DNA of 64,000 bases from Clostridia bacterium (lineage in GTDB: Bacteria; Bacillota; Clostridia; Christensenellales; Borkfalkiaceae): positions 1 through 64,000 of the forward strand of contig JAFQMD010000028.1 of NCBI GenBank assembly GCA_017396365.1, given 5' to 3'. This document shows, piece by piece, positions 35,100-43,791 of this stretch; positions within the stretch are counted from its first letter, which is position 1; each line of letters opens with the position of its first letter. Under the pieces are notes generated by a model, which was not told the DNA's origin, did not search any database, and saw only the letters and a program-made list of their open reading frames with translations. Both the position numbers and the translations under genes were made by a program.

Positions 35100-35795
35100 A
35101 TGGATAAATATATAATTGCAATCGGCGGTGGTGAACTCCGCAGTAAAGAGACTTTAGAAATTGATAGAAAAATTGCCGAAATGGCAAAATTTAGGGCTGG
35201 CGAAAAAAGAGCCGTCGCTCTATTTATAGGTACGGCAAGTCACGATTCAATGCCTTATTACAATACGTTTCATAAGACTTATACGGGCGAACTCGGTTTG
35301 AAAACCGACTGCGTTTTAACCGTTTACGGCGAAATGAACTTTGAAAAAATCACTTCAAAATTTCAAAAAGCAGACGTGATTTACGTTGGCGGTGGCGACA
35401 CGATGTTTATGCTTAATAAATGGAAAGAAACGGGCGTGGATAAACTTATTTTAGACGCGTACGAACGCGGAGTTATAATAAGCGGTTTATCTGCGGGCGC
35501 GATTTGTTGGTTTGAAAAAATGTTCTCCGACTCGTATATTTTAAACGGCGAAAGCGACAGTTATTGTATTTTTAGCGGTTTGGGTGTATTAAAAGGTGGC
35601 GCGTGTCCGCATTATAACGAGAGAGAAAAAGACTTCTTACGTTATAATAGTCCCGTAAAAGACGGCGAGTGGATAGGCATAGACAACAACTGCGCGGCGG
35701 TGTATAAAAACGGTGAGTTTTTAGAAAAATTGACGTGTAACGGTAGCGAAAGATTAGTGTTTAACACGGTTAAAACCACGTTTGGAATTAAATAA
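35100..35795 (+). CDS. S51-family peptidase (peptidase E/cyanophycinase-like)
   Basis: 231 residues. The nucleophile elbow GLSAGAICWF and the early AIGGGEL loop, plus VIYVGGGDT, identify the class I glutamine amidotransferase-like S51 peptidase family, which includes aspartyl dipeptidase PepE and cyanophycinase. No signal peptide is seen, so it is cytoplasmic. The substrate is probably a dipeptide, but that is inference. In-frame upstream codons to 34965 contain the promoter and are not translated. The gene stands alone. Confidence 0.88.
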   Translation: MDKYIIAIGGGELRSKETLEIDRKIAEMAKFRAGEKRAVALFIGTASHDSMPYYNTFHKTYTGELGLKTDCVLTVYGEMNFEKITSKFQKADVIYVGGGDTMFMLNKWKETGVDKLILDAYERGVIISGLSAGAICWFEKMFSDSYILNGESDSYCIFSGLGVLKGGACPHYNEREKDFLRYNSPVKDGEWIGIDNNCAAVYKNGEFLEKLTCNGSERLVFNTVKTTFGIK

Positions 35796-35812
35796 CACTA
35801 ATTTTCACAAAT

Positions 35813-35841
35813 TTTTCACTGCCTTTTATTACTATTATAAT
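35813..35841 (+). promoter_or_regulatory. Promoter of the two-component operon
   Basis: TTTTCA (35813-35818), 17-bp spacer, perfect TATAAT (35836-35841). A leader with GGAGG leads to the ATG at 35879. Confidence 0.65.
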
Positions 35842-35878
35842 ATTGCTATATTAAAATGTATCAAGATTGGAGGTTACT

Positions 35879-36556
35879 ATGTACAAAGTTTTAATTGTTG
35901 ACGACGAAGCGAAAATCCGTGAAGTTATTGCTGAATACGCTGAATTTGAAGGTTTTGAGCCCGATCAGGCTGCCGACGGTATGGAGGCGGTTGCAAAATG
36001 CAAACAAAACGATTACGATATAGTTTTAATGGACGTAATGATGCCTAAACTCGACGGGTTTTCGGCTGTAAAAGAGATAAGAAAAGTAAAGGACGTCCCC
36101 GTAATTATGCTTTCGGCAAGGGGGGAAGAATACGACAAGTTGTTCGGCTTTGAAATAGGCGCGGACGATTACGTTGTAAAACCTTTCTCTCCAAAAGAAG
36201 TAATGGCGAGAATTAACGCGATTTTAAAGAGAAATTGCAATTCAAAAAATCAAAAAAATACAAATCAGTCCCTTAAATTTGACGGACTTGAAATTGATAT
36301 GCTCGGTAGAAACGTTTACGTTGACGGTCAAAAAGCCGAACTTACGCCAAAAGAATACGAACTTTTATTTTATATGGTAAACAACAAGGGCATAGCGCTT
36401 TCAAGAGAAAAACTTTTGTCTGACGTATGGGGCTACGATTTTTACGGCGACGACAGAACGGTTGACACGCACATAAAAATGCTTAGGAGCAATTTAAAAG
36501 ATTATAGAAAATTCATAATTACTTTAAGGGGTATGGGTTACAAATTCGAAACATGA
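35879..36556 (+). CDS. OmpR/PhoB-family response regulator
   Basis: 225 residues: a receiver domain (1-120) with Asp in VLMDVMMPKLDG, acidic pair in IVDDEAK and Lys in DYVVKPFSP, then a winged-helix DNA-binding domain (about 130-225, LTPKEYELLFYMVNN and RTVDTHIKMLR). It overlaps the sensor kinase gene by 4 nt. The start is fixed by the GGAGG site, which lies within the codons of an in-frame upstream TTG. Confidence 0.95.
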   Translation: MYKVLIVDDEAKIREVIAEYAEFEGFEPDQAADGMEAVAKCKQNDYDIVLMDVMMPKLDGFSAVKEIRKVKDVPVIMLSARGEEYDKLFGFEIGADDYVVKPFSPKEVMARINAILKRNCNSKNQKNTNQSLKFDGLEIDMLGRNVYVDGQKAELTPKEYELLFYMVNNKGIALSREKLLSDVWGYDFYGDDRTVDTHIKMLRSNLKDYRKFIITLRGMGYKFET

Positions 36557-37941
36557 AAAAATACGGTAGGCTAAAGTTTAATATGCTACTATATTTCCTG
36601 CTTTTCGCAAGTATTATCATTTGTTCGCTATGGGTATTCCAAATGGCGTTTTTTGAAGGGTTTTATCAAAACCAAAAATTCAAAACAATGATAAATTACA
36701 GCGAACAGTTTAAATCGACGAAAGTAGGAGATAGCAAGTTTACAGAATTAGAAAATCTTTGCGACGACATAGGCATTGACGTTTTCGTTATTTCTCACGA
36801 TAATTTAGTTTTTCCACAAAATAGACCTATTTCTGAAAACGACGGCGAACTTATTAAAAAAGCCTTAATTCAATGTGTAAAAAGCGGTTCAAATGAGTGT
36901 GTTACCGGTATTGAACCAAACGGTAGAGCGCTTGGAATTTTCTATTCTGCTATAAAAAATACCGACGGTAGTTATACGGTACTTACAAGTTCCCACGCAG
37001 AACTTAAAGAAACTATTTCAGTTATTAGATTTCAGTTTATCTATACTACGGTAATCGTAGTAATTATAGGCGTCGTTTTAGCGTGGTTTTTAGCAACGAG
37101 AACGACTAAGCCTATTGTAGAAATGTCTCAAACTGCTAAAAAATGGGCGGACGGTGACGAAAACGTTACCTTTAACGGTGGCAAACACTACGCCGAACTA
37201 AACGAACTTGCCGACACACTAAACTATGCAAAACAGTCCGTTTCAAAGGCTGGCATACTTCAAAGAGATTTACTTGCAAACGTATCGCACGACTTAAAAA
37301 CTCCGCTAACTATGATTAGAGCGTACGCCGAAATGATTAGAGACATATCGGGCGATAATAAGGTAAAAAGAGACAAACACACGAAGGTTATAATGGACGA
37401 GGCTGACAGACTTACCATGCTTGTAAACGATATCTTAAACTTATCAAAATTGCAAGCGTCGGTTGACTCTTTAGAGCCGAAAGAAGTAAACCTTTCTCTT
37501 TTAACCGAAAGGGTAATAGGACGATTTGCTCCTTACGTTGAAAATCAAGGATACACCATTGAAAATAACGTTGCTCCCGACCTATTGACGATAGTTGACG
37601 AGCAAAAAATCGAGCAGGTAATTTATAACCTTTTGGGCAATTCTATCAATTATACGGGAGACGACAAAACCGTAAAAGTGTATTTAACCGCCGAAAGCGA
37701 TAAAATAATTTTAGAAATAATCGACTCGGGTAAGGGTATTTCTAAAGAGAAAATCGAAACGATTTGGGAGCGTTACTACCGTTTTTCAGAGACAAACACG
37801 AGACCGGTTAAAGGAACGGGACTTGGTCTATCTATAGTAAAAACTATTTTAGAAGCGCACAATTTGCGCTTTGGAGTTAGAAGTAAAAAAGACTGCGGAA
37901 GTAATTTCTACGTCGAATTTAACAGGGTGAAAAATGAATAA
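36553..37941 (+). CDS. Sensor histidine kinase
   Basis: 462 residues: helix about 9-31, extracytoplasmic sensor domain of about 125 residues, second helix about 162-181, HAMP domain, then a DHp domain with His246 in NVSHDLKTPL and a HATPase domain with N box (QVIYNLLGNSINY), DSGKGI and GTGLGLSIV. The signal is unknown. It pairs with the upstream regulator and overlaps the following membrane-protein gene by 8 nt, which suggests that protein takes part in the same response. Confidence 0.95.
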   Translation: MKKYGRLKFNMLLYFLLFASIIICSLWVFQMAFFEGFYQNQKFKTMINYSEQFKSTKVGDSKFTELENLCDDIGIDVFVISHDNLVFPQNRPISENDGELIKKALIQCVKSGSNECVTGIEPNGRALGIFYSAIKNTDGSYTVLTSSHAELKETISVIRFQFIYTTVIVVIIGVVLAWFLATRTTKPIVEMSQTAKKWADGDENVTFNGGKHYAELNELADTLNYAKQSVSKAGILQRDLLANVSHDLKTPLTMIRAYAEMIRDISGDNKVKRDKHTKVIMDEADRLTMLVNDILNLSKLQASVDSLEPKEVNLSLLTERVIGRFAPYVENQGYTIENNVAPDLLTIVDEQKIEQVIYNLLGNSINYTGDDKTVKVYLTAESDKIILEIIDSGKGISKEKIETIWERYYRFSETNTRPVKGTGLGLSIVKTILEAHNLRFGVRSKKDCGSNFYVEFNRVKNE

Positions 37942-38974
37942 CGACTATTTACGAGTTAATTCTAAAGAAGACGAAAGCGAAATTGCAACGAGTGAATTTT
38001 CAAACAAAAAAGCCGTTGACGAAACCGAAGTTCCCAAGAAATTAACTTTAGCAACACTTTTAAATTTTAGCCGTTCCAAACAGTTTAAAGAGGAAATGCG
38101 AGCAGAAAATATGCCTAATATTCGCAATATTTCCTTTATTTTCTTCTTACACATATTCGTAGTCGTAGTATTGACGCTTATTTCGTTTTTAACAAACGAC
38201 GTAACCGTACTTATGTTTAACGTTGCGATTGCGTCGCTACTTGTACCAACGACTATGGTTATATTCTTCTACAATTTTAACAAGTCTAAAAACACAAGCA
38301 TTATCGAAGTTATAATGGGTATAGTTTTAGGACTTAGTTCTTTCGTTGGTCTTAACTTTCTAGACGTGTTTTTTAGCAAACTGATATCGTCTGTTTGGCT
38401 ATATGAAATTTTAAACGTAATAGTTAGAGATTTCGCGTTATTTATAATTGCAAATTTCTTTATTAAAATTGCTAAAAAAGACAGTTTGTTCGACGCAATG
38501 CTTTTAACCGTTTCGCTTTACGCAGGTTATATATTCGCAAATTCGCTCGACGTTTTAATTAACAGTTTATTTATTAACGTAGAACTTTCTAACGGGCAAA
38601 ACGTCATTTCAACGGGAGCGATAATTCTTGGTGAAGAAAGTTTTAAATACGTTATAACCGCTTTTATTAAAACGCTTTCAATCGACGTTTTATATATGTC
38701 TATTGTAACTTGCGCTTACGCCATAGTAAACGGTGGAGTTATAGGACTTAACGTATCGCCGATTAAAGACGAACGCTACAAAGAGTGGTCTTTTTATCTA
38801 TTATTTTTAATTACAATCGTTTTGCATTTGGGAGCAAAATTTCCATCGACGATTTGGGTGTTTAACCTAACTCTTAAAGTGATTAGTATAGTTTTTTCAA
38901 TTATTTTAGCGGTAATGATTTTAAATTACTACCTTTCAAAAATTCATCTGTCTAAAACTGACGATACAAAGTAA
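37934..38974 (+). CDS. PrsW-like polytopic membrane protein lacking protease residues
   Basis: 346 residues with an acidic and basic cytoplasmic head (1-65) and about eight hydrophobic helices. Spacing and character of the helices (VAIASLLVPTTMVIFFYNFNKS, the glycine-rich helix at about 125-145, and the amphipathic DAMLLTVSLYAGYIFANS) resemble the PrsW intramembrane protease family. The usual EExxK is replaced by RDFAL (165-169), and the usual FxxxEN by YIFANS (199-204). If the relation holds it is a pseudoprotease. The gene is coupled to the sensor kinase, so a role in signalling is plausible. Homology is uncertain. Confidence 0.45.
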   Translation: MNNDYLRVNSKEDESEIATSEFSNKKAVDETEVPKKLTLATLLNFSRSKQFKEEMRAENMPNIRNISFIFFLHIFVVVVLTLISFLTNDVTVLMFNVAIASLLVPTTMVIFFYNFNKSKNTSIIEVIMGIVLGLSSFVGLNFLDVFFSKLISSVWLYEILNVIVRDFALFIIANFFIKIAKKDSLFDAMLLTVSLYAGYIFANSLDVLINSLFINVELSNGQNVISTGAIILGEESFKYVITAFIKTLSIDVLYMSIVTCAYAIVNGGVIGLNVSPIKDERYKEWSFYLLFLITIVLHLGAKFPSTIWVFNLTLKVISIVFSIILAVMILNYYLSKIHLSKTDDTK

Positions 38975-38989
38975 ACAATATAAAAAATT

Positions 38990-39026
38990 AACCTTAGTTT
39001 TCATTTGAAGACTAAGGTTTTTCTTT
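38990..39026 (+). terminator. Terminator of the two-component operon
   Basis: A 9-bp stem (38990-38998 with 39011-39019) followed by TTTTTCTTTT. Confidence 0.75.
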
Positions 39027-39106
39027 TCCAAATTTTTATAAAATAACAAAAAATCTATATTTTTTCTACAAATTTATCGTGTTACAATATTTTAGCGAGG
39101 TGAAAC

Positions 39107-39424
39107 ATGGATATAACGTGTAAGGCTGAAAAAAGCAAAATCTACATATATTTCATTGGCGAACTCGACGAATATTCTTCGTCGGGCGTAAAATTTACGG
39201 TCGATAGCATTATCGACAAAACAGCGACGGGGCAAAGCGTTTTTTTTGATTTTTCTCAAACTACCTTTATGGACAGTACGGGCATTGGCGTATTGCTTGG
39301 GCGATATAAAAAACTAAAAAAATTAGGTATAAAAGGCTACGTTTATAACCCAAGTTTTCAAGTAGATAAAATTTTACAAATATCAGGCATTTACGACGTA
39401 ATGCCTAAATATAAAAGAGGTTAA
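39107..39424 (+). CDS. spoIIAA: Anti-sigma F factor antagonist SpoIIAA
   Basis: 105 residues of the STAS fold. Ser57 in FMDSTGIGVLLGR is the residue phosphorylated by SpoIIAB. Unphosphorylated SpoIIAA displaces sigma F from SpoIIAB in the forespore. It starts after a GAGGTG site and is followed within 1 nt by spoIIAB. A sigma-H promoter would be expected upstream, but I could not identify one with confidence. Confidence 0.96.
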   Translation: MDITCKAEKSKIYIYFIGELDEYSSSGVKFTVDSIIDKTATGQSVFFDFSQTTFMDSTGIGVLLGRYKKLKKLGIKGYVYNPSFQVDKILQISGIYDVMPKYKRG

Positions 39425-39425
39425 A

Positions 39426-39854
39426 ATGAAAAATAAAATGACCATTAAATTTGATTCCGTATCTCAAAACGAATGCTTTGCAAGAAACGTTATTGCATCT
39501 TTTATTTTACCGCTCAATCCAAGCGTAAGCGACCTATCCGACGTAAAAACTGCTGTAAGCGAAGCCGTAACTAATTCAATCGTTCACGGCTATCCGGACT
39601 GCGTTGGAGAAGTAACTATGACCGCAGAAATTTGCGATAGAGATTTACATATCATAATTACCGACAGCGGTATCGGAATTGACGACGTTGACAAAGCGTT
39701 AGAACCGTTTTTTACGACTAAGCCCGACGACGAGCGTTCGGGTATGGGTTTTACTATTATAAAAACCTTTATGGACGAAGTAAAAGTCGTTTCAAAAGTA
39801 AATAGCGGAACGAAAATTGAAATGATAAAGACGATATCAAAGCAAGCGGTATAA
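39426..39854 (+). CDS. spoIIAB: Anti-sigma F factor SpoIIAB (serine kinase)
   Basis: 142 residues of the GHKL kinase fold. The N box is EAVTNSIVHGY, the G1 box DSGIGI and the G2 box RSGMGF. It binds and inhibits sigma F and phosphorylates SpoIIAA. It lies between spoIIAA and sigF, with 9 nt to sigF, as in all endospore formers. Confidence 0.96.
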   Translation: MKNKMTIKFDSVSQNECFARNVIASFILPLNPSVSDLSDVKTAVSEAVTNSIVHGYPDCVGEVTMTAEICDRDLHIIITDSGIGIDDVDKALEPFFTTKPDDERSGMGFTIIKTFMDEVKVVSKVNSGTKIEMIKTISKQAV

Positions 39855-39863
39855 GGAGAATTT

Positions 39864-40586
39864 ATGCTCAGCGGAGAAGAAACCCTTTTCTACTTAAGAC
39901 GAGCAAAAGAAGGAGATAAAAACGCGTCTTCTCATCTACTTGAAAACAACGTTTTGCTTTTAAAAAGTATAATAAAACGGTTTAAAGGTAAGGGTGTAGA
40001 ATACGACGATTTATATCAACTTGCGTGTATCGGTTTTTTAAAAGCAATTAAAAACTTCGACGAGAGTTTTGGCGTTGTTTTTTCAACTTACGCAGTTCCT
40101 ATGATTATCGGCGAAATAAAGCGTTTTTTAAGAGACGACGGAATGATAAAAGTCTCTCGAATTATAAAAACTCAATCAATTACGATAAATAAATTTATTG
40201 ACGACTATAATAGAAAACACGGCGACACGCCCACTATTGAACAAATTTCAAAGGCTCTTTCAATCGACGAAGGGGACGTAGTAATAGCGCTTGACAGTTC
40301 AAAAATGCCGATTTCTCTTTCGGAAACCATTGACGATAAAAACGGTGAAAAAGGAGTTGAACTTGCCGAAAGAATACCGTCTGACGAGCGCGAAGAAGAT
40401 TTAGTTGATAAAATTCTGTTAAAAACTATGATTGAAAATTTACCTCAGAGAGAACGAAAAATTATAATTATGAGATATTATAGAGATAATACTCAAAGTG
40501 AAATTGCTAAGGAGTTAGGCGTATCTCAAGTTCAAGTTTCGCGTATTGAAAACAAGATTATAAGCAAATTAAAATCATTACTTTAA
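39864..40586 (+). CDS. sigF: RNA polymerase sigma factor F
   Basis: 240 residues. Region 2 has DLYQLACIGFLKAIKNFDESFGV and FSTYAVPMIIGEIKRFLRDDG. Region 4 ends with the helix-turn-helix TQSEIAKELGVSQVQVSRIE. It is the first forespore-specific sigma factor and should drive spoIVB and similar genes. It starts after AAGGAG and ends in a terminator. Confidence 0.97.
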   Translation: MLSGEETLFYLRRAKEGDKNASSHLLENNVLLLKSIIKRFKGKGVEYDDLYQLACIGFLKAIKNFDESFGVVFSTYAVPMIIGEIKRFLRDDGMIKVSRIIKTQSITINKFIDDYNRKHGDTPTIEQISKALSIDEGDVVIALDSSKMPISLSETIDDKNGEKGVELAERIPSDEREEDLVDKILLKTMIENLPQRERKIIIMRYYRDNTQSEIAKELGVSQVQVSRIENKIISKLKSLL

Positions 40587-40606
40587 AGCCCTTAAGGGCT
40601 TTTTTC
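40585..40606 (+). terminator. Terminator of spoIIAA-spoIIAB-sigF
   Basis: Palindrome AAAGCCC-TTAA-GGGCTTT overlapping the sigF stop, followed by a T run. Confidence 0.8.
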
Positions 40607-40621
40607 TATATTTGCTTTTAG

Positions 40622-40650
40622 TTGACTTTTTTATCATTATACTTTATTAT
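40622..40650 (+). promoter_or_regulatory. Promoter of trmB (leaderless geometry)
   Basis: TTGACT (40622-40627), 17-bp spacer, TATTAT (40645-40650). The first plausible ATG is at 40660, nine bases later. Confidence 0.55.
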
Positions 40651-40659
40651 ATAAGTATA

Positions 40660-41331
40660 ATGAGAATGCGTAGAAAAAGTAACCTGTTTGAAAGGTTAGA
40701 AAAATGCAACGACAGTTTGCTTTATATTGAAAACGAAGAATTTTTCACTAAAACTGAAGAGGAAAAATTCCATATTTTTGACCTACAAGAGATTTTTTCT
40801 AACGAAAATCCTTTGTGGCTTGAAATCGGGTGCGGTAAAGGGCAGTTTGCCTTGGAAACTGCAAAACTCAATCCAAACGTAAATTTAATTGCAGTTGAAA
40901 AAATAAGCAACGTAATTTTAACGGCTTGCGAAAGGGCTGAAATCGAAAAGCCTAAAAACTGCAAGTTTTTAAACTGCTCAGCGGAAAATCTTTGTTACTA
41001 TTTTAAAAATCAATCGGTAGAAAAGATTTTTTTGAACTTTTCTTGCCCATATCCTAAATATACTTATAGAAACAGGCGTCTTACTTATCACAGATTTTTA
41101 GAAGTTTATAAAAGACTTTTAACTAAAAATGGTGAAATTCATTTAAAAACCGATAACGCAGGTTTTTTCGAGTTTTCAATTCAATCACTTTCCGAATTCG
41201 GTTTTAAAATCAAAAACGTGAGTTTGGACTTACATAACTCCGACTTTTTAGGCAACGTTGAAACTGAATATGAAAAACTTTTCTCATCACAAGGCAAACC
41301 CATTTATAGACTGGAGGCTTACTTAAATTGA
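40660..41331 (+). CDS. trmB: tRNA (guanine-N7-)-methyltransferase TrmB
   Basis: 223 residues that methylate G46 in the tRNA variable loop. The SAM motif is WLEIGCGKGQFALE. The C-terminal block NRRLTYHRFLEVYKR and the HLKTDNAGFFEFS segment are typical. The family's conserved DPWPK is altered here to CPYPK, an unusual change at the tRNA-binding and catalytic loop. The start is ATG 40660 or 40666; upstream codons are promoter. The stop overlaps the TTG start of the next gene. Confidence 0.88.
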   Translation: MRMRRKSNLFERLEKCNDSLLYIENEEFFTKTEEEKFHIFDLQEIFSNENPLWLEIGCGKGQFALETAKLNPNVNLIAVEKISNVILTACERAEIEKPKNCKFLNCSAENLCYYFKNQSVEKIFLNFSCPYPKYTYRNRRLTYHRFLEVYKRLLTKNGEIHLKTDNAGFFEFSIQSLSEFGFKIKNVSLDLHNSDFLGNVETEYEKLFSSQGKPIYRLEAYLN

Positions 41332-43016
41332 ACGGAGTATTTTTTAACAAACTAAAAGAATCGCTCATATCGGTTCTTCCCATAACGTGTATAGTTATAG
41401 TCATAAATTTTTTGACCGTACCTATGAACACGCTTAGTTTGGTATCGTTTTTACTCGGTTCAGTTCTTTTAATTCTCGGTATGTGCCTTTACACGCTTGG
41501 CGTTGACACGGCAATGACTCCTATCGGTACGCATATCGGTTCTAACGTAACTAAATCAAAAAAGATTTGGTACATACTTTTAATAAGTTTTATTTTAGGC
41601 GTTATTATAACCATTGCCGAGCCGGACCTTGCAGTTTTAGAAGGGCAGTCGGGAATTAAAAATTTAACTCTTATTATTGCTCTTGGCATAGGCGTTTTTA
41701 TGCTAATTGCAATACTTAGAATATTTTTAAGAATAAAACTTAAATTTTTATTTTTAATTTTATACGGCGCTCTTTTCATAATCGTTATCTTTGCGCTTTT
41801 TATCAATAAAAATTCAATTCCTATTTCCTTTGACTCAGGCGGAGTTACTACAGGCCCTATAACCGTTCCGTTTATAATGGCTTTGAGTTCGGGTATCACA
41901 GGTATTTTGGGCGGTAGCGGACAGGAAGATAGCGAATTCGGCACGATAGGTATTTGTTCGGTCGGTCCGATTTTGATGGTGCTTTTAATTTCGGTGTTTA
42001 GCGGTACGACGCCGTCTGGCGAACACTACGACGTCACAAATTACACGTCGATAGGGCAAATGCTTAGCCACTATTTTACGTCTATACCTTTACAAATTCT
42101 AAACGTTTTAAAATCGTTTGCGCCTATCATTTTATTTTTCGTAATCTATCAAATTTTCGCATTAAAACTATCGCTTAGAGTTTTACTTAAAATTTGTTTC
42201 GGTTTGATATATTCGGTATTAGGTTTAACCCTATTTTTTACTGCGGTAAACGTCGGTTTTATGCAAACGGGCGCGTATATTGGAAACGCTCTTTCTACGG
42301 TAAATAAGTGGAGTATTATTCCAATAGGCATGCTTATCGGCTTATTTATTATATTTGCCGAACCGGCAGTTCACGTTCTTACAAAACAAGTTGAAGACCT
42401 TACCAACGGTGTTATAAAAAGAAAAACCATGCTTTTCACCTTGGCTGTTGCAATGTCTGTTGCAATCGGTCTTGCAATGCTTAGGGTAATCACAAAGATA
42501 AATTTATTATGGTTTATTATTCCGGGATACGTAGTAGCGCTTATTTTAATGTTCGTCGTACCCGAAGTCTTTACGGGTATTGCGTTTGACTCGGGCGGAG
42601 TAGCCTCAGGACCTATGACGGCGACTTTCTTGCTCCCGTTTACTGCAGGAGCGTCACTATTTTTAAACGGTGAGACAGGCGTAGAACAAACTTTTGGCGT
42701 AGTTGCGCTCGTTGCAATGACTCCGCTACTTGCAGTTCAAATTATAGGTTTAGTTTATAAAATTAAGATGAATAGCGAAAGGCGTCTTGCAAGCGGTTAT
42801 TTTGCAGATATGCTAGCCCATGAAGGCGAAATTATCGACCTTAGCGCCTTAAAAACCGGTAAAAACGTAAAATCTTACATAAAAGTAGGCTTGGAAGAGA
42901 AGATAAAAACTTTAAAAACTGAAATTGACGATTTAAAACACGAACTTGCTTTAAAGAGAGCAAAACTATCCCGCTATATGAAAAAAATGAGCAACTTTAA
43001 AAAGGAGGAAAAATAA
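41328..43016 (+). CDS. DUF1538 integral membrane protein
   Basis: 562 residues in two homologous halves, each with several helices and matching blocks: FDSGGVTTGPITVPFIMALSS in the first and FDSGGVASGPMTATFLLPFT in the second. Such internal duplication with a glycine- and serine-rich re-entrant-like motif suggests a transporter or channel, but the substrate is unknown. A charged C-terminal coiled coil (about 515-562) may contact partners. The TTG start at 41328 is supported by CTGGAGG. The two PII-like genes directly behind are commonly linked to this family and probably regulate it. Confidence 0.85.
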   Translation: MNGVFFNKLKESLISVLPITCIVIVINFLTVPMNTLSLVSFLLGSVLLILGMCLYTLGVDTAMTPIGTHIGSNVTKSKKIWYILLISFILGVIITIAEPDLAVLEGQSGIKNLTLIIALGIGVFMLIAILRIFLRIKLKFLFLILYGALFIIVIFALFINKNSIPISFDSGGVTTGPITVPFIMALSSGITGILGGSGQEDSEFGTIGICSVGPILMVLLISVFSGTTPSGEHYDVTNYTSIGQMLSHYFTSIPLQILNVLKSFAPIILFFVIYQIFALKLSLRVLLKICFGLIYSVLGLTLFFTAVNVGFMQTGAYIGNALSTVNKWSIIPIGMLIGLFIIFAEPAVHVLTKQVEDLTNGVIKRKTMLFTLAVAMSVAIGLAMLRVITKINLLWFIIPGYVVALILMFVVPEVFTGIAFDSGGVASGPMTATFLLPFTAGASLFLNGETGVEQTFGVVALVAMTPLLAVQIIGLVYKIKMNSERRLASGYFADMLAHEGEIIDLSALKTGKNVKSYIKVGLEEKIKTLKTEIDDLKHELALKRAKLSRYMKKMSNFKKEEK

Positions 43017-43369
43017 TGAATAAAAGCGTTTTAAAAGTAATGATTATTATAATCGATAGAAACAAAACTGAAAAATTACTTAGCAAATTAAATCGCTTAG
43101 GCATCAATTTTCCTCACGTTTTTAGAGCGGAAGGCACGGCAAAGTCCGACGTTTTAGAAGTTTTAGGTATAGGACATAGCGAAAAAAGTATCGTCTTTTT
43201 TACGACTACGAGCGATGACGTTTTAAAAATTAACGACCTACTAACGAGCGAGTTCGATCTACTTAAAAAAGGCAACGGAATTGCTTTTACTATTCCTATT
43301 AGTAGCGTAGGCGGTCCTGCAACCTTACAAATACTTAGCGGAATGAGTTTTTCAGGAGGAAAATCATGA
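43016..43369 (+). CDS. PII-like signalling protein 1
   Basis: 117 residues with the ferredoxin-like PII fold (KVMIIIIDRNKTEKLLSKLNRLGI at the start, GNGIAFTIPISSVGG near the end). PII proteins form trimers that bind nucleotides or other small ligands and control enzymes or transporters. The classical uridylylation tyrosine of the T-loop is not seen. It starts one base before the end of the DUF1538 gene with an AAGGAGG site. Confidence 0.8.
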   Translation: MNKSVLKVMIIIIDRNKTEKLLSKLNRLGINFPHVFRAEGTAKSDVLEVLGIGHSEKSIVFFTTTSDDVLKINDLLTSEFDLLKKGNGIAFTIPISSVGGPATLQILSGMSFSGGKS

Positions 43370-43692
43370 GAAAATTTGAACTAATCATAACGATTGTAAA
43401 TAAAGATTACGCAACTGCGCTTATGGATGCCGCTCGCGAAGTAGGCGCAAAGGGCGGTACGATTTTAAACGCAAGGGGAACGGGAGATCACAGCGTCGAA
43501 AAACTCTTTGGTCTTACTATTCAACAGGAAAAGGAAGTCGTTTTGATTTTGACGGAAATTAAGCATAAAGAGAATATTATGCAGTCAATTATCAAATCAG
43601 TAGGCTTAAACACCCCAGGACGCGGCATCTGTTTTAGTATGCCCGTTGAAGATTTTATAGGCACGAACTTTTCTACGTTTGACGAAAAATAA
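43366..43692 (+). CDS. PII-like signalling protein 2
   Basis: 108 residues, a second PII-fold protein, with EVGAKGGTILNARGTGD (T-loop region) and a terminal GRGICFSMPVEDFIG. It overlaps the preceding gene by 4 nt and has a strong AGGAGG site. Two different PII-like proteins behind one membrane protein suggest a hetero-trimer or two inputs. A terminator follows. Confidence 0.82.
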   Translation: MRKFELIITIVNKDYATALMDAAREVGAKGGTILNARGTGDHSVEKLFGLTIQQEKEVVLILTEIKHKENIMQSIIKSVGLNTPGRGICFSMPVEDFIGTNFSTFDEK

Positions 43693-43710
43693 TATAATTT
43701 GATTGTTTTT

Positions 43711-43738
43711 AAAACTCGACCGAAAGGTCGGGTTTTTT
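43711..43738 (+). terminator. Terminator of the trmB-DUF1538-PII operon
   Basis: An 11-bp stem with one G-T pair (43711-43721 with 43726-43736), GAAA tetraloop, T run. Confidence 0.85.
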
Positions 43739-43791
43739 TGTTCTAAAATTTTAAAATTGAAAATATTATATTGTATAGACAACGGACAAGT

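Noticed and set aside
43757-43779. Sigma-A or sigma-E promoter just ahead of spoIIIAA
   Set aside because: TTGAAA and TATAGA are only 11 bp apart and no sigma-E -35/-10 pair has correct spacing. A promoter must exist, but I could not place it.
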